From NCBI GenBank assembly GCA_018897875.1, contig JAHIKF010000105.1:1-27833 (forward strand): DNA of 27,833 nt, given 5' to 3'. The notes under the pieces were generated by a model. The model worked only from the letters and a program-made list of their open reading frames with translations, ran no database searches and was not told the origin of the DNA. Positions 6,904-14,401 of the stretch are shown in pieces. Numbering within the stretch: position 1 is the stretch's first letter; every line of letters begins with the position of its first letter. Origin of the DNA: Pseudomonadota bacterium. Lineage in GTDB: Bacteria > Desulfobacterota > Desulfobaccia > Desulfobaccales > 0-14-0-80-60-11. The translations under genes were made by a program, and so were the position numbers.

Positions 6904-9900
6904 TTAATCGCCGCCCGTCCTCATCTCGCCGCCGCAGGCCGCCTCGATCTGGGCGGCCAGCTCCGGCTCGGTGCCCCGGCTCATGTGGATGGCCCCGGCG
7001 GGACACTCCGCGGCGCAGACCCCGCAGCCCCGGCAGACCTCGAGGCGCACCTCGGGCTTGCCATCCGAGAGCGCCACCGCCCCGAAGGGACAGAGTTCGA
7101 CGCAAGCCAGGCAGCGCCGGCAGGCCTCCGGGGTGATCATGGCCACCATTTCGCCGGCCAGCAGTTCCGTCTGGAACAGAATCCCGGCGGCCCGAATCGC
7201 CGCGGCCTGGGCCTGGGCCGCGGCCTCCCCCAGGCTCTTGGGATAATGGGCCACCCCGCAGAGAAAAACCCCTTCAGTAGCCGAATCCACCGGCCTGAGC
7301 TTCTGGTGCGCTTCCTGGAACCACCCGTCCAGAGTCTGGGCCACCCGGAGTTTCCGGGCCAGGGCCTCGCGGCCCACCGCGGGTTCAATCCCCGTACTCA
7401 AGACCACCAGGTCCGCGGCCAGGGCCATAACCTGGCCCAAAAGCTCATCTTCCACCCAAACCGTGAGGGGCCGCCGCCGGGCTGCGGTCACCCGGGGCGG
7501 GGCAGCCGCCTCAAAGGGAATGAACGCCACCCCCTGGTCCTTGGCCTTGACGTAGTAGGCTTCCCGAAACCCATAGGCCCGGAGGTCCCGGTAGAGGATG
7601 GTAATCCCCATCAGGGGATAGCGTTCCTTGAGCAGCAGGGCGTTCTTAAGGGCCTGGGAGCAGCACAGGCGGCTGCAATAAGGGTGGTCCGGCTCGCGGG
7701 ACCCCACGCACTGGATCATCACCACGGAACGCACCTTGGGTAAATCCAGGTCGCCAAAATGGATCTTGCCCTCCAACTCCCGCTGGGTGAGCACCCGGGG
7801 ATCTTCCCCGTAGAGATAGCGGCCCCGGGGCCGAAACTCCCGGCCGCCGGTGGCCACCACGATGACCCCGTGCGACAGTTCCCGCGCCCTAAAGCCGTCC
7901 TGGGTGAGGCGGCGCACCGCGCTCTTAAACTGGCCCACGTGCCCCGTGAGCTTAATCAGTTCGGTCTGGATATAGACTTCGATGTTGGGGTGACGGTAGA
8001 CCGCGGCCTGGAGCTGGTGGAGAAATTCCTGCGGGTCCGGGCCTTCTAAGGTAAAGAACAGCTCCCGGGCCAGGCCGCCCAGGGAGCTCTCCCGTTCCAC
8101 CAGAAAGGTGTGAAAGCCCTGGTCCGCCAGGCTCAGGGCGGCGTTCATCCCGGCCACGCCGCCCCCCAGCACCAGGGCCCGGGGAATCACCGGGAAGCTC
8201 TGGGGCTGGATGGGCGACAGGACCGCGGCCCGGGAGACCGCCATGGCCACCAGGTCCAGGGCCTTGGTCAGGGCCGCGTCCGGCTCCGTCTGATGGACCC
8301 AGGCGCACTGCTCCCTGATATTGGCCAAGGCAAGGTAGCCCGGGTTCAGGCCGGCGGCGGCCAAGACCTCCCGGAAGACCCCTTCGTGGGTCCGGGGACT
8401 GCAGGCGGCCACCACCACCCGGTTAAGCCCTTGGGTCTGGATGGTCTCCCGCATCCGGGCGGTAGAATCCACCGCGCAGGAAAACAGGTTGTCTTCAACC
8501 AGGGCGACCCCGGGCAACCGGGCCACGGCCGTCGATAGTTTCGCCAGATCGATGCTCTTGGCGATATTGGTGCCGCAGTGACAGAGAAAGACCCCGATCC
8601 GGGGAGGAAATTCCGCCACCCGGCTGGGAACCGGTTTCGTCTTGGGGGCCCAGGCGCGGCTGGCGGTGGTCATAAGGCGCGAGGCCACCGCGGCCGCGGC
8701 ACTGGCGGTGGTCACGGATTCGGGAATGTCCATGGGTTCCCGGGCGGCGCCGCACACCAGCACTCCCGTCCGGGCGGTGGTCACCTGGAGCAGCGGCGAG
8801 GTCTGGATGAACCCGTGATTATTGAGCCCCACCCCCAGGCGCCGGGCCAACGAAGGCAGTGCGCCCCCGGGCCTCAGCCCCACGGACAAGACCGCCAGAT
8901 CAAAGGGCTGCTCCCGGGGCCGCCCGTGGGCGTCGGTAAAGCGCACCCGCACCCCGCCCTGGGGCTGGGGAGTCACGGCGGTCACCCGGGAGCGGACCAG
9001 GCCGACGCCTTGACCCCGGGCTTGCTCCAGATAGCCTTCATACCCCTTGCCCTGGGCTCTCAGGTCCATATAAAAAATGGTGGATTCCACCCGCCGGGCG
9101 CTGATTTCCCGGGCCACCAGGGCTTCCTTGAGGCTGGCCATGCAGCACACCGTGGAGCAATATGCCGCGCCGGCCTGGGGGTCCCGGGACCCCACGCACT
9201 GGATGAAGGCCAGGCGGGCCGGTTCGGTGTGATCCGACGGCCGCACCAGTTTGCCCCCCTGGGGACCGGTGGCGCTCAACAGCCGCTCGAACTGCACGCT
9301 GGTCACTACGTCGGGATGCCCATACCCGGGAAACTCGTCGGCCGGCGCCGGGGTGGCACCCAGGGCGAGAATGATGGCCCCCACGGACTCGGTCCATTCC
9401 ACCGCCGCGTCTTTAAGATTTATGGCCCCGGCCGGGCAGACCTTGATGCAGGCCTCGCAACTCTTCCCCCGGAAAATCCGGCAGGCCTCCGGGGCGAGGT
9501 AAGCCGCCTGGGGAATGGCCTGGGGGAAGGGCACATGAATGGCCTTGGTCTGGCTGAGCCCGAGATTATACGGGTCCGGGAGACTCTGAGGGCACACCCG
9601 GACGCATTCGCCGCAGCCGGTGCATTTACCCACGTCCACAAACCGGGGCCTCCGGCTCAATAGGACCTGGAAATCCCCGGCCCGGCCCCGGACCTCTATG
9701 GCCTGGGTGGACGTCTGGATCGTGATCAGGGGGTGGCGGGAGATCTCCAGCATCCGGGGACTCAGGATGCACATGGCGCAGTCGTTGGTGGGAAAGGTCT
9801 TGTCCAACTGCGCCATCCGGCCGCCGATGGAGAAACCCGCTTCCACCAGGGTCACCGGCAGCCCCACAGCCGCCACCTCCAGGGCGGCCTGGATACCGGC

Positions 9901-9966
9901 AATGCCGCCGCCCACCACCAATACCCGGGGGTGGGCCACCCGATCTAATGGCCGGATCGTGGCCAT
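6904..9966 (-). CDS. Tandem HdrA-HdrA fusion protein (1020 aa)
   Basis: Two HdrA modules in one chain. Module 1 (about 10-435) has the FAD motif VVGGGIAG (17-24), an inserted ferredoxin with CTGCGECVRVCP (115-126) and CEACIKVCP (170-178), and QCVGSRD/CSTVCC strings, but no N-terminal HdrA domain and no C-terminal ferredoxin. Module 2 (about 456-1020) has the N-terminal domain with FLCHCGTN (460-467) and VVAACSPRTHE, FAD motif LVLGGGVAG (598-606), no inserted ferredoxin, and a C-terminal ferredoxin with CRRCLACVELCP and CRGCGVCAAECP. Each lacks what the other has. I use ATG 9966, preceded by AAAGGAG (9979-9985); GTG at 9969 is also possible. An open frame runs 27 codons further up, but through a palindromic repeat and without a ribosome site. 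Likely a cytoplasmic flavin-based electron-bifurcating or confurcating subunit with HdrC next to it. Confidence 0.9.
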   Translation of the reverse strand: MATIRPLDRVAHPRVLVVGGGIAGIQAALEVAAVGLPVTLVEAGFSIGGRMAQLDKTFPTNDCAMCILSPRMLEISRHPLITIQTSTQAIEVRGRAGDFQVLLSRRPRFVDVGKCTGCGECVRVCPQSLPDPYNLGLSQTKAIHVPFPQAIPQAAYLAPEACRIFRGKSCEACIKVCPAGAINLKDAAVEWTESVGAIILALGATPAPADEFPGYGHPDVVTSVQFERLLSATGPQGGKLVRPSDHTEPARLAFIQCVGSRDPQAGAAYCSTVCCMASLKEALVAREISARRVESTIFYMDLRAQGKGYEGYLEQARGQGVGLVRSRVTAVTPQPQGGVRVRFTDAHGRPREQPFDLAVLSVGLRPGGALPSLARRLGVGLNNHGFIQTSPLLQVTTARTGVLVCGAAREPMDIPESVTTASAAAAVASRLMTTASRAWAPKTKPVPSRVAEFPPRIGVFLCHCGTNIAKSIDLAKLSTAVARLPGVALVEDNLFSCAVDSTARMRETIQTQGLNRVVVAACSPRTHEGVFREVLAAAGLNPGYLALANIREQCAWVHQTEPDAALTKALDLVAMAVSRAAVLSPIQPQSFPVIPRALVLGGGVAGMNAALSLADQGFHTFLVERESSLGGLARELFFTLEGPDPQEFLHQLQAAVYRHPNIEVYIQTELIKLTGHVGQFKSAVRRLTQDGFRARELSHGVIVVATGGREFRPRGRYLYGEDPRVLTQRELEGKIHFGDLDLPKVRSVVMIQCVGSREPDHPYCSRLCCSQALKNALLLKERYPLMGITILYRDLRAYGFREAYYVKAKDQGVAFIPFEAAAPPRVTAARRRPLTVWVEDELLGQVMALAADLVVLSTGIEPAVGREALARKLRVAQTLDGWFQEAHQKLRPVDSATEGVFLCGVAHYPKSLGEAAAQAQAAAIRAAGILFQTELLAGEMVAMITPEACRRCLACVELCPFGAVALSDGKPEVRLEVCRGCGVCAAECPAGAIHMSRGTEPELAAQIEAACGGEMRTGGD

Positions 9967-10004
9967 CACACGCACGCGCTCCTTTGGACAGGTCGCCGAA
10001 TCCC

Positions 10005-10160
10005 CGTGGGGGCAACCCACCGGGTCGCCCCTACGAGGCTGGAACATATTTCATGCTGCTTCGAAAAGTTTTCCGTTTTTCGTTTTCCGTTTTCTGTGGA
10101 AAAGCCGCCCCGGCTGTTGGGCTCCGAAAAGTTAATTGTAGGGCGGGCACCGCCCGCCAT
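10005..10160. repeat. Palindromic elements between tandem HdrA and HdrC genes
   Basis: An imperfect GTGGGGGCAACCCACCGGGT-type element with a CGCCCCTAC end (about 10005-10032), and GGGCGGGCACCGCCCGCC (about 10141-10158). Between them is a TTTTCCGTTTTTCGTTTTCC pyrimidine run. The first element accounts for the open but probably untranslated frame upstream of the tandem HdrA start. Confidence 0.5.
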
Positions 10161-10236
10161 AATTACGATCTCCACTTTTTCATGCTTTGCGGGTGGATCG
10201 AAAGGCTCATGAATGACTGCCATGAAAACCCCCCGG

Positions 10237-10704
10237 CTATTCCACCTCACCGGCTATCCGGGCCAGGGCGTCTTTCACCTCTGACTCTTCAGGCTCGGAC
10301 AGGAGTTCCCCGATGAGGCGCCGCCTCAGTTCCTGGATCAGCCGCTCCCCCTGCTCCAACCGGGCCACCCGGGCCGGGCTGATGAAGCCGTCCCGAAGGG
10401 CCAGATTTCTCAGACCCTGGATGATATCCAGAAAACGCACGTCCTGGGGGCACTGAAAGGAGCACCGGGCGCAGCGGGCGCAGTGCCAGAGGGCCGGAGA
10501 ACCCAGCAGGGCCGCCCGCTGGCCGTAAAGCACCTGGCGGATGATCTGGCTGGGGCTGAAGCCGGGCGTCAGTTCGCTCACCGGGCAGGTGGCGGTACAG
10601 ACCCCGCAGGCAAAACAGCGCCAAAGATGCTGACAACCGGGCTCAGCAGCCACCTCGTCTTTGAACTGGGGATCCAGATCTTGAAGGTTTACGGTTTCGG
10701 TCAT
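10237..10704 (-). CDS. hdrC: Heterodisulfide reductase subunit C-like protein
   Basis: A 155-aa HdrC-type protein. Two full [4Fe-4S] ligand sets are visible: CFACGVCTATCP (30-41) and CARCARCSFQCP (75-86), separated by the usual ELTPGFSPSQIIRQVLYG segment and followed by the helix DIIQGLRNLALRDG. Length and spacing are normal for HdrC, which hands electrons from HdrA clusters to the catalytic subunit HdrB. No HdrB (CCG-domain protein) occurs in the window, so the acceptor is unknown. It lies directly upstream of the tandem HdrA gene. No fused membrane domain (as in QmoC or DsrM) is present. The start ATG has GAAGG upstream. Confidence 0.88.
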   Translation of the reverse strand: MTETVNLQDLDPQFKDEVAAEPGCQHLWRCFACGVCTATCPVSELTPGFSPSQIIRQVLYGQRAALLGSPALWHCARCARCSFQCPQDVRFLDIIQGLRNLALRDGFISPARVARLEQGERLIQELRRRLIGELLSEPEESEVKDALARIAGEVE

Positions 10705-10711
10705 AATGAGC

Positions 10712-10829
10712 CTTCAGCTGTTAGCAGTTAGCTATTAGCTATTAGCTATTAAAAAAATCATGAGCAATATCCAGGCGCGATAAATTTATCAGTTCAATAG
10801 GGTTACTAACTGCTAATTGCTAACTGCTG
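10712..10829. repeat. Inverted repeat of TTAGCAGTTAGC type with AGCTATT tandem units
   Basis: CAGCTGTTAGCAGTTAGC followed by three ATTAGCT-type units (about 10713-10750) faces GCTAATTGCTAACTGCTGAT (10811-10830). The arms are inverted copies with few mismatches around a 60-nt AT-rich spacer. It fills the 126-nt gap between the Fe-S protein gene and hdrC. Confidence 0.5.
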
Positions 10830-10830
10830 A

Positions 10831-11280
10831 TCAAAACAACTCAATGGCCTCGGTGGGGCAGTACTGGGCGCACTTGCTGCACTTCTCCGCCGCCTGGACC
10901 AACCGGGTGCACAGTTCCTGGCGGACCACCACCACCGTGCCGTTGACCACGTGGAAGACCATCTGGTCCTGGGGCCGGGGCCCCTTGCCCAGCCGGGCTG
11001 CATCACAGTTTCCCAGGTGGAATTCGCACATGGCCACGCAGATGCCGCAGCCGTTGCATTTTTCCGGATCGACGCGCATCCCCGCCGCCGCGGTCAACGG
11101 CCCCAGGAGTTCGTGCAAGGCCTCGATGAACCCGGCATAGTCGGGCTCATGGAGGACCGGGCAGTCCTCCGGCGGCCGTTCCCGGGCCAGAAGTAATCCG
11201 GCAAACTCGGCGCAGCTAACGCCGCACTGCCGGCAATCGGTGCCGGGCAAGAATTCCAGGAGTTCTTCTGCCGTGGCCAT
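10831..11280 (-). CDS. Fe-S protein with PF04060-type domain and 4Fe-4S dicluster
   Basis: A 149-aa iron-sulfur protein. The N-terminal domain LPGTDCRQCGVSCAEFAGLL with DCPVL (cysteines 16, 19, 23, 40) is the four-cysteine Fe-S module of the CODH/ACS large corrinoid subunit and of RnfB (PF04060). It is followed by CNGCGICVAMCE (75-86) with C92, then a strand-rich insert (VFHVVNGTVVVVRQ) and C124 with CSKCAQYCP (134-142). The second ferredoxin half is therefore split by a loop. The gene lies between the FwdA-like gene and hdrC, spacing 115 and 126 nt, so it may link the Fwd-like and Hdr-like parts. I know no named protein with exactly this layout. Start ATG is preceded by AAGG at short distance. 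Confidence 0.82.
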   Translation of the reverse strand: MATAEELLEFLPGTDCRQCGVSCAEFAGLLLARERPPEDCPVLHEPDYAGFIEALHELLGPLTAAAGMRVDPEKCNGCGICVAMCEFHLGNCDAARLGKGPRPQDQMVFHVVNGTVVVVRQELCTRLVQAAEKCSKCAQYCPTEAIELF

Positions 11281-11395
11281 ACCTTACGCCGTTTTCCCTT
11301 TTGAGTGCCACCAATCGAACAGTCCGAGTAATAACCCCTTCATATCCCACTCTCAAATAAACCAAAACCCAGAACCTAAAACCTAAAACCTGTTT

Positions 11396-12769
11396 TTAGA
11401 TTCCCACCCAGGGTCCGCCCAGACCTTCCCTGACCCAGAGGTTTTCCCGGCGCAAACTCTGGAACTGGCAGATTTCCGCCAGTATGGGGGTGGCCTCGGC
11501 CCCGGTTTGCCGGTAATACGTGGCCCGGGGCGCCTCGGGGTTCACCAGGCTGAAGTTGTCTACCACGACTTCCCCCGCCTTGAGCAGGGTGCGGCAGCGG
11601 CCCAGGTAATGGTGCCACTGGCCGGGGGGGGCATACGCCGGTACGTCATAGATGGCCACGTCGGCCCGGGCGCCCAAGCTCAGACGGCCCCGGTCCTCAA
11701 GGCCCAGCAGCCGGGCGGGCAGGGTGCGGGTGGCCCAGACCCACTCCGACAGCGAAAAGCGCCGCGCCCCCAGGTCATCATGCCAATCCTGCCGGCGGGC
11801 GGCGTGGTCCCACAGCCAGGAGAACAGCCGGGGGTATTCGCTCACCGGCGCCTGGGTCTGGCCGGCCCCGGAAAAGGCCGCCTGGGAACCCTGGCAGCAC
11901 AGGGCCAGGGCCAGGGCCCGCCGGCCCGCGGCCTCGTCCAACGCAGGGTTGAGGTCCAGAGGGCGGAACCACCCCAGGTCTATCCGGACCGGCAGCCGGG
12001 TCTGTCCGGCCTGAGGTCCGGGGAGCATGAGCCCCAGGTCCATCGTGGCCCCCGCCTCCAGATGGGCCAGGGCGGCCTCCACCAGGTCATCGGACGTCAG
12101 CGCCGGGCCCAGGGCGGCCAGATGGAAGGCCGCCGGCTCCGGCAGACGGGCCCGCAGCACCTCGGGGGAGGCTTCCAGGGACAGGGGCGCCCCGGTAATC
12201 CGGGCCAGGTGGGCCAATACCTCCAGGGTTGGCTCCGGTTCGATGGTGCGGTGGGCATAGAAACCCTGCCGGTACCGGACAAAGGGATCCACCACCCGGA
12301 AATTGAGGGCCCGGGTCTCGTCCAGCAGATACAGGAGGGTTTGCCCCACTTCGGGAAGAAGCTCCGGGGACCGTAGCCACTGGTCGAACTCCCGCAGGTT
12401 GAGAACCAGGGAGGCGGAGGTGTCCACCACGGGCAGGCCCGCCAGTTGGCGTTGGACGTAGCCCGCAGTCCAGGCCGTCAAAAAGGGCTCGTGCACATGG
12501 GTATATCCCAGGAGGGCATAGCTCTCCCCCAATTCCCGGAGAGAAGGCGCCCCGTTGGTCAAGCGTAAAAAGTTGAGGCCGTAGGTGGCCACCTGACCCC
12601 GGAGCTCAATCCCCGCCGGCGTCACTATCTGACCCCGGGCCTCGATCTCCCGGTCCACCTCGGGGAGCGAAGCCACCAGCCGCCCGTCTTCGACGTAGAG
12701 GTCGCCGGCCTCTCCGTCCCAGCCGCAGGTTGGATCATACAGGCGTCCCCCGGCAATTTTAAGGCGCAT
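11396..12769 (-). CDS. FwdA/FmdA-like protein lacking zinc ligands
   Basis: A 457-aa relative of formylmethanofuran dehydrogenase subunit A, an amidohydrolase that joins formate to methanofuran at a binuclear zinc site. Recognised by the opening IAGGRLYDPTCGWDGEAGDL, by LLGYTHVHEPFL (86-97), by YPRLFSWLWDHAAR (312-325) and by SLSEWVWATRTLPARLLGL (339-357) with GARADVAIYDVP. The family's HxH after 'PGGVD' is replaced: PAGIELRGQ (51-59) has Arg57 and Gln59 there. LNFRVVDP (155-162) has Arg where a carboxylated lysine is expected. The later His-rich stretch and the TTDHPNGGP segment before YPR are missing or altered. It is about 100 residues shorter than archaeal FwdA. Probably not a hydrolase; perhaps a scaffold. 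Start has TTGGAG upstream. Family call firm, loss of metal site from by-eye alignment. Confidence 0.82.
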   Translation of the reverse strand: MRLKIAGGRLYDPTCGWDGEAGDLYVEDGRLVASLPEVDREIEARGQIVTPAGIELRGQVATYGLNFLRLTNGAPSLRELGESYALLGYTHVHEPFLTAWTAGYVQRQLAGLPVVDTSASLVLNLREFDQWLRSPELLPEVGQTLLYLLDETRALNFRVVDPFVRYRQGFYAHRTIEPEPTLEVLAHLARITGAPLSLEASPEVLRARLPEPAAFHLAALGPALTSDDLVEAALAHLEAGATMDLGLMLPGPQAGQTRLPVRIDLGWFRPLDLNPALDEAAGRRALALALCCQGSQAAFSGAGQTQAPVSEYPRLFSWLWDHAARRQDWHDDLGARRFSLSEWVWATRTLPARLLGLEDRGRLSLGARADVAIYDVPAYAPPGQWHHYLGRCRTLLKAGEVVVDNFSLVNPEAPRATYYRQTGAEATPILAEICQFQSLRRENLWVREGLGGPWVGI

Positions 12770-12819
12770 GGCGCAGGCTCCAAGCTATCAAGGTGGAATA
12801 CGTAATTAATCGACAGCCC

Positions 12820-12857
12820 ATAGGGCGGCCCGCGGCCGCCATTTCAGGCGTGCCCGG
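12820..12857. repeat. GC-rich hairpins between FwdA-like and FwdB-like genes
   Basis: GGGCGGCCCGCGGCCGCC (about 12823-12840) and GCGTGCCCGGCACGC (about 12849-12862) are short inverted repeats beside the larger dispersed repeat at 12878-13057. Together they occupy the 303-nt gap, which holds no gene that I can support. Confidence 0.45.
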
Positions 12858-12877
12858 CACGCAGTGTGACATTCCAC

Positions 12878-13057
12878 AATTAATATGGCATTTAAAGTTG
12901 CGGCTTTCTTCCCCCCTTTCCTAAAGGGGGGTCAGGGGGGATTAAATAAGTGCTTAATAATCCCCCTAAATCCCCCTTTAAAAAGGGGGACTTATAACAC
13001 CCGACCTTCACGATAGGGCTTGTTTTTTGCCATATAATTTATAGATCACAAAACTAG
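12878..13057. repeat. Dispersed 180-bp palindromic repeat, copy 1
   Basis: Shares long near-identical stretches with 24631-24808 in the same orientation, starting at AATTAAT and ending near ACTAG. The core carries CCCCCCTTTCCTAAAGGGGG, GTCAGGGGGGATTA and, after a short centre (AATAAGTGCTTAA), the inverse TAATCCCCCTAAATCCCCC. The arms are about 33 nt each, so the element could fold into one long hairpin. No reading frame is present. It looks like a non-coding miniature repeat (MITE-like) lying between the FwdB-like and FwdA-like genes. Confidence 0.75.
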
Positions 13058-13072
13058 TGCCCGCGGTCAGCC

Positions 13073-14401
13073 TCAATCTTGCGCCCCGATCATCCGGTGC
13101 AGGTCCGTGAGCACCTGGTGGTCCGGGGGCAGCACCGAGTCCACCAGCTGCTTCAGGACCAGGGGCAACCCATCCATGCGATAGGCCACCTCGGCCGCCT
13201 CAATTCCGGCCAGGGCAGTGGGCAAGATAACCGCGGCCTGGCCGGTGGTCCGGTTGGCAAACGGGCTCAAGGCCACGATAGGCACCCGGCGGCGCTTCAG
13301 ATCCTCCACCTGCTCCTCCGGCAAAAACCACAATAAATCCGCCCCGGCGACCAAGACCGCGTCTACCTCCCGAAAATCCACCGGGGTGTAGTGGGTCACC
13401 ACCTCCCCGGTCCCGAAATCCGGCGCCCCGGCCCGGCCCATCTCATTCAGCAGCAGGTGGTACAGCCCGTTGGAGTTGAAGTCACTTGACAGGGGAAACA
13501 GGAAATATCTCGCCTGTTGATTTAGTAATGCCACCAGGCGGGCCAGCCGGTCAAACAGTTCCAGGGCCGGACCATAACTGACCCCCCGGCCGCAAAAGAT
13601 GACCCCGCAGGCGGCCTGGGCCAGAAATTTGGCCAGCCGCCGGGTGCCCCGGACCACGGGGTCGGGCGGCGGCTCCCCGGCCAGGATGGCCGCGACTCCG
13701 GCAACCAGATCCACTTCCTGCCCGGGGTTGATCTGGATAAACAGAGGGCAGAACCGGGCCAGCTCGGTGGGGTAGATGTCCACCGCCGCCGCCTGCCGGT
13801 CTTCGATACCCCGTTCGGTGAAGCGGCCCCGGGCAAAGACGGCGTAGCGCACCACGTGCCGGGGGGCGGAGTGGATGGGATTGGCGCCCCAGAACAGCAC
13901 CGTGTCGGCCTCATCCCGGATGACCTCCAGGGGGGCCCAGGCCAGGCCGTGCTCTTGGATGCTCTGGTAGTAGGGGGCCTTGAAGGCCAGATCAGCCGGT
14001 TCCAGCCGGGCGCCTAAACTGCGGGCCAGTTTCAGGGCCGCTTCCTGGGCCCAGGAACCGGAATTGGTCAGCCCATAGATGAGCGGCCGGCGGGCTCGGC
14101 TCAGCACCTGGGCCGCTTCAGCCAGGGCCGCCTCATACGTCGCCGTTTCCCGTCGCCCTTGATGACGAACCTGGGGCTCACGCAGGCGGTGACGCTCTTT
14201 CTTGGGATGAAATTTCTTGGCGTGGAAAAAGCGGCTCACGCCCCAGAGGCAGACATTGCTGACCTCTACAATCCGGTCCCCGTCGACGGTGACATCCAGG
14301 TCGTCACAGAGGCAGCCGCAACCGGGACAGATGATGGATTCGTGTCTGTCTCCCACGTATTGCTTGCACCTAACTTGGTTTAGACACAGACATACTACCA
14401 T
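13073..14401 (-). CDS. FwdB/FmdB-like protein lacking the catalytic Cys-His
   Basis: A 442-aa relative of formylmethanofuran dehydrogenase subunit B, a molybdo/tungstopterin oxidoreductase. The N-terminal [4Fe-4S] site is kept: CPGCGCLCDD (25-34) and VCLWG with C51. Also typical are PLIYGLTNSGSWAQEAALKL (106-125), VLFWGANPIHSAPRHVVRYA, RGIEDR and, near the end, GIEAAEVAYRMDGLPL. Where FwdB has the metal ligand Cys (Sec in some) and His in a VCHGPS motif, this protein reads AFKAP (139-143), so Phe140 and Lys141 replace them. It probably no longer reduces CO2 at a pterin site. No FwdC or FwdD gene is in the window. GTG at 14356, nine residues before the first cluster Cys, is an alternative start. 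First gene of the cluster, divergent from the radical SAM gene. The missing residues rest on by-eye alignment. Confidence 0.82.
   Translation of the reverse strand: MVVCLCLNQVRCKQYVGDRHESIICPGCGCLCDDLDVTVDGDRIVEVSNVCLWGVSRFFHAKKFHPKKERHRLREPQVRHQGRRETATYEAALAEAAQVLSRARRPLIYGLTNSGSWAQEAALKLARSLGARLEPADLAFKAPYYQSIQEHGLAWAPLEVIRDEADTVLFWGANPIHSAPRHVVRYAVFARGRFTERGIEDRQAAAVDIYPTELARFCPLFIQINPGQEVDLVAGVAAILAGEPPPDPVVRGTRRLAKFLAQAACGVIFCGRGVSYGPALELFDRLARLVALLNQQARYFLFPLSSDFNSNGLYHLLLNEMGRAGAPDFGTGEVVTHYTPVDFREVDAVLVAGADLLWFLPEEQVEDLKRRRVPIVALSPFANRTTGQAAVILPTALAGIEAAEVAYRMDGLPLVLKQLVDSVLPPDHQVLTDLHRMIGAQD

Noticed and set aside
117..9966. Selenocysteine in HdrA or MvhD domains
   Set aside because: All conserved cysteine positions that I checked are encoded as Cys, and the frames are complete without in-frame TGA.
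10712..10830. CRISPR-like array from the TTAGC repeats
   Set aside because: Units are 7 nt tandem or inverted with no regular unique spacers.
11396..14401. A working methanopterin-linked C1 pathway (Fhc/Fwd)
   Set aside because: Both Fwd-like proteins lack catalytic residues by alignment, and FwdC, FwdD, formyltransferase, cyclohydrolase and methanopterin genes are absent from the window.
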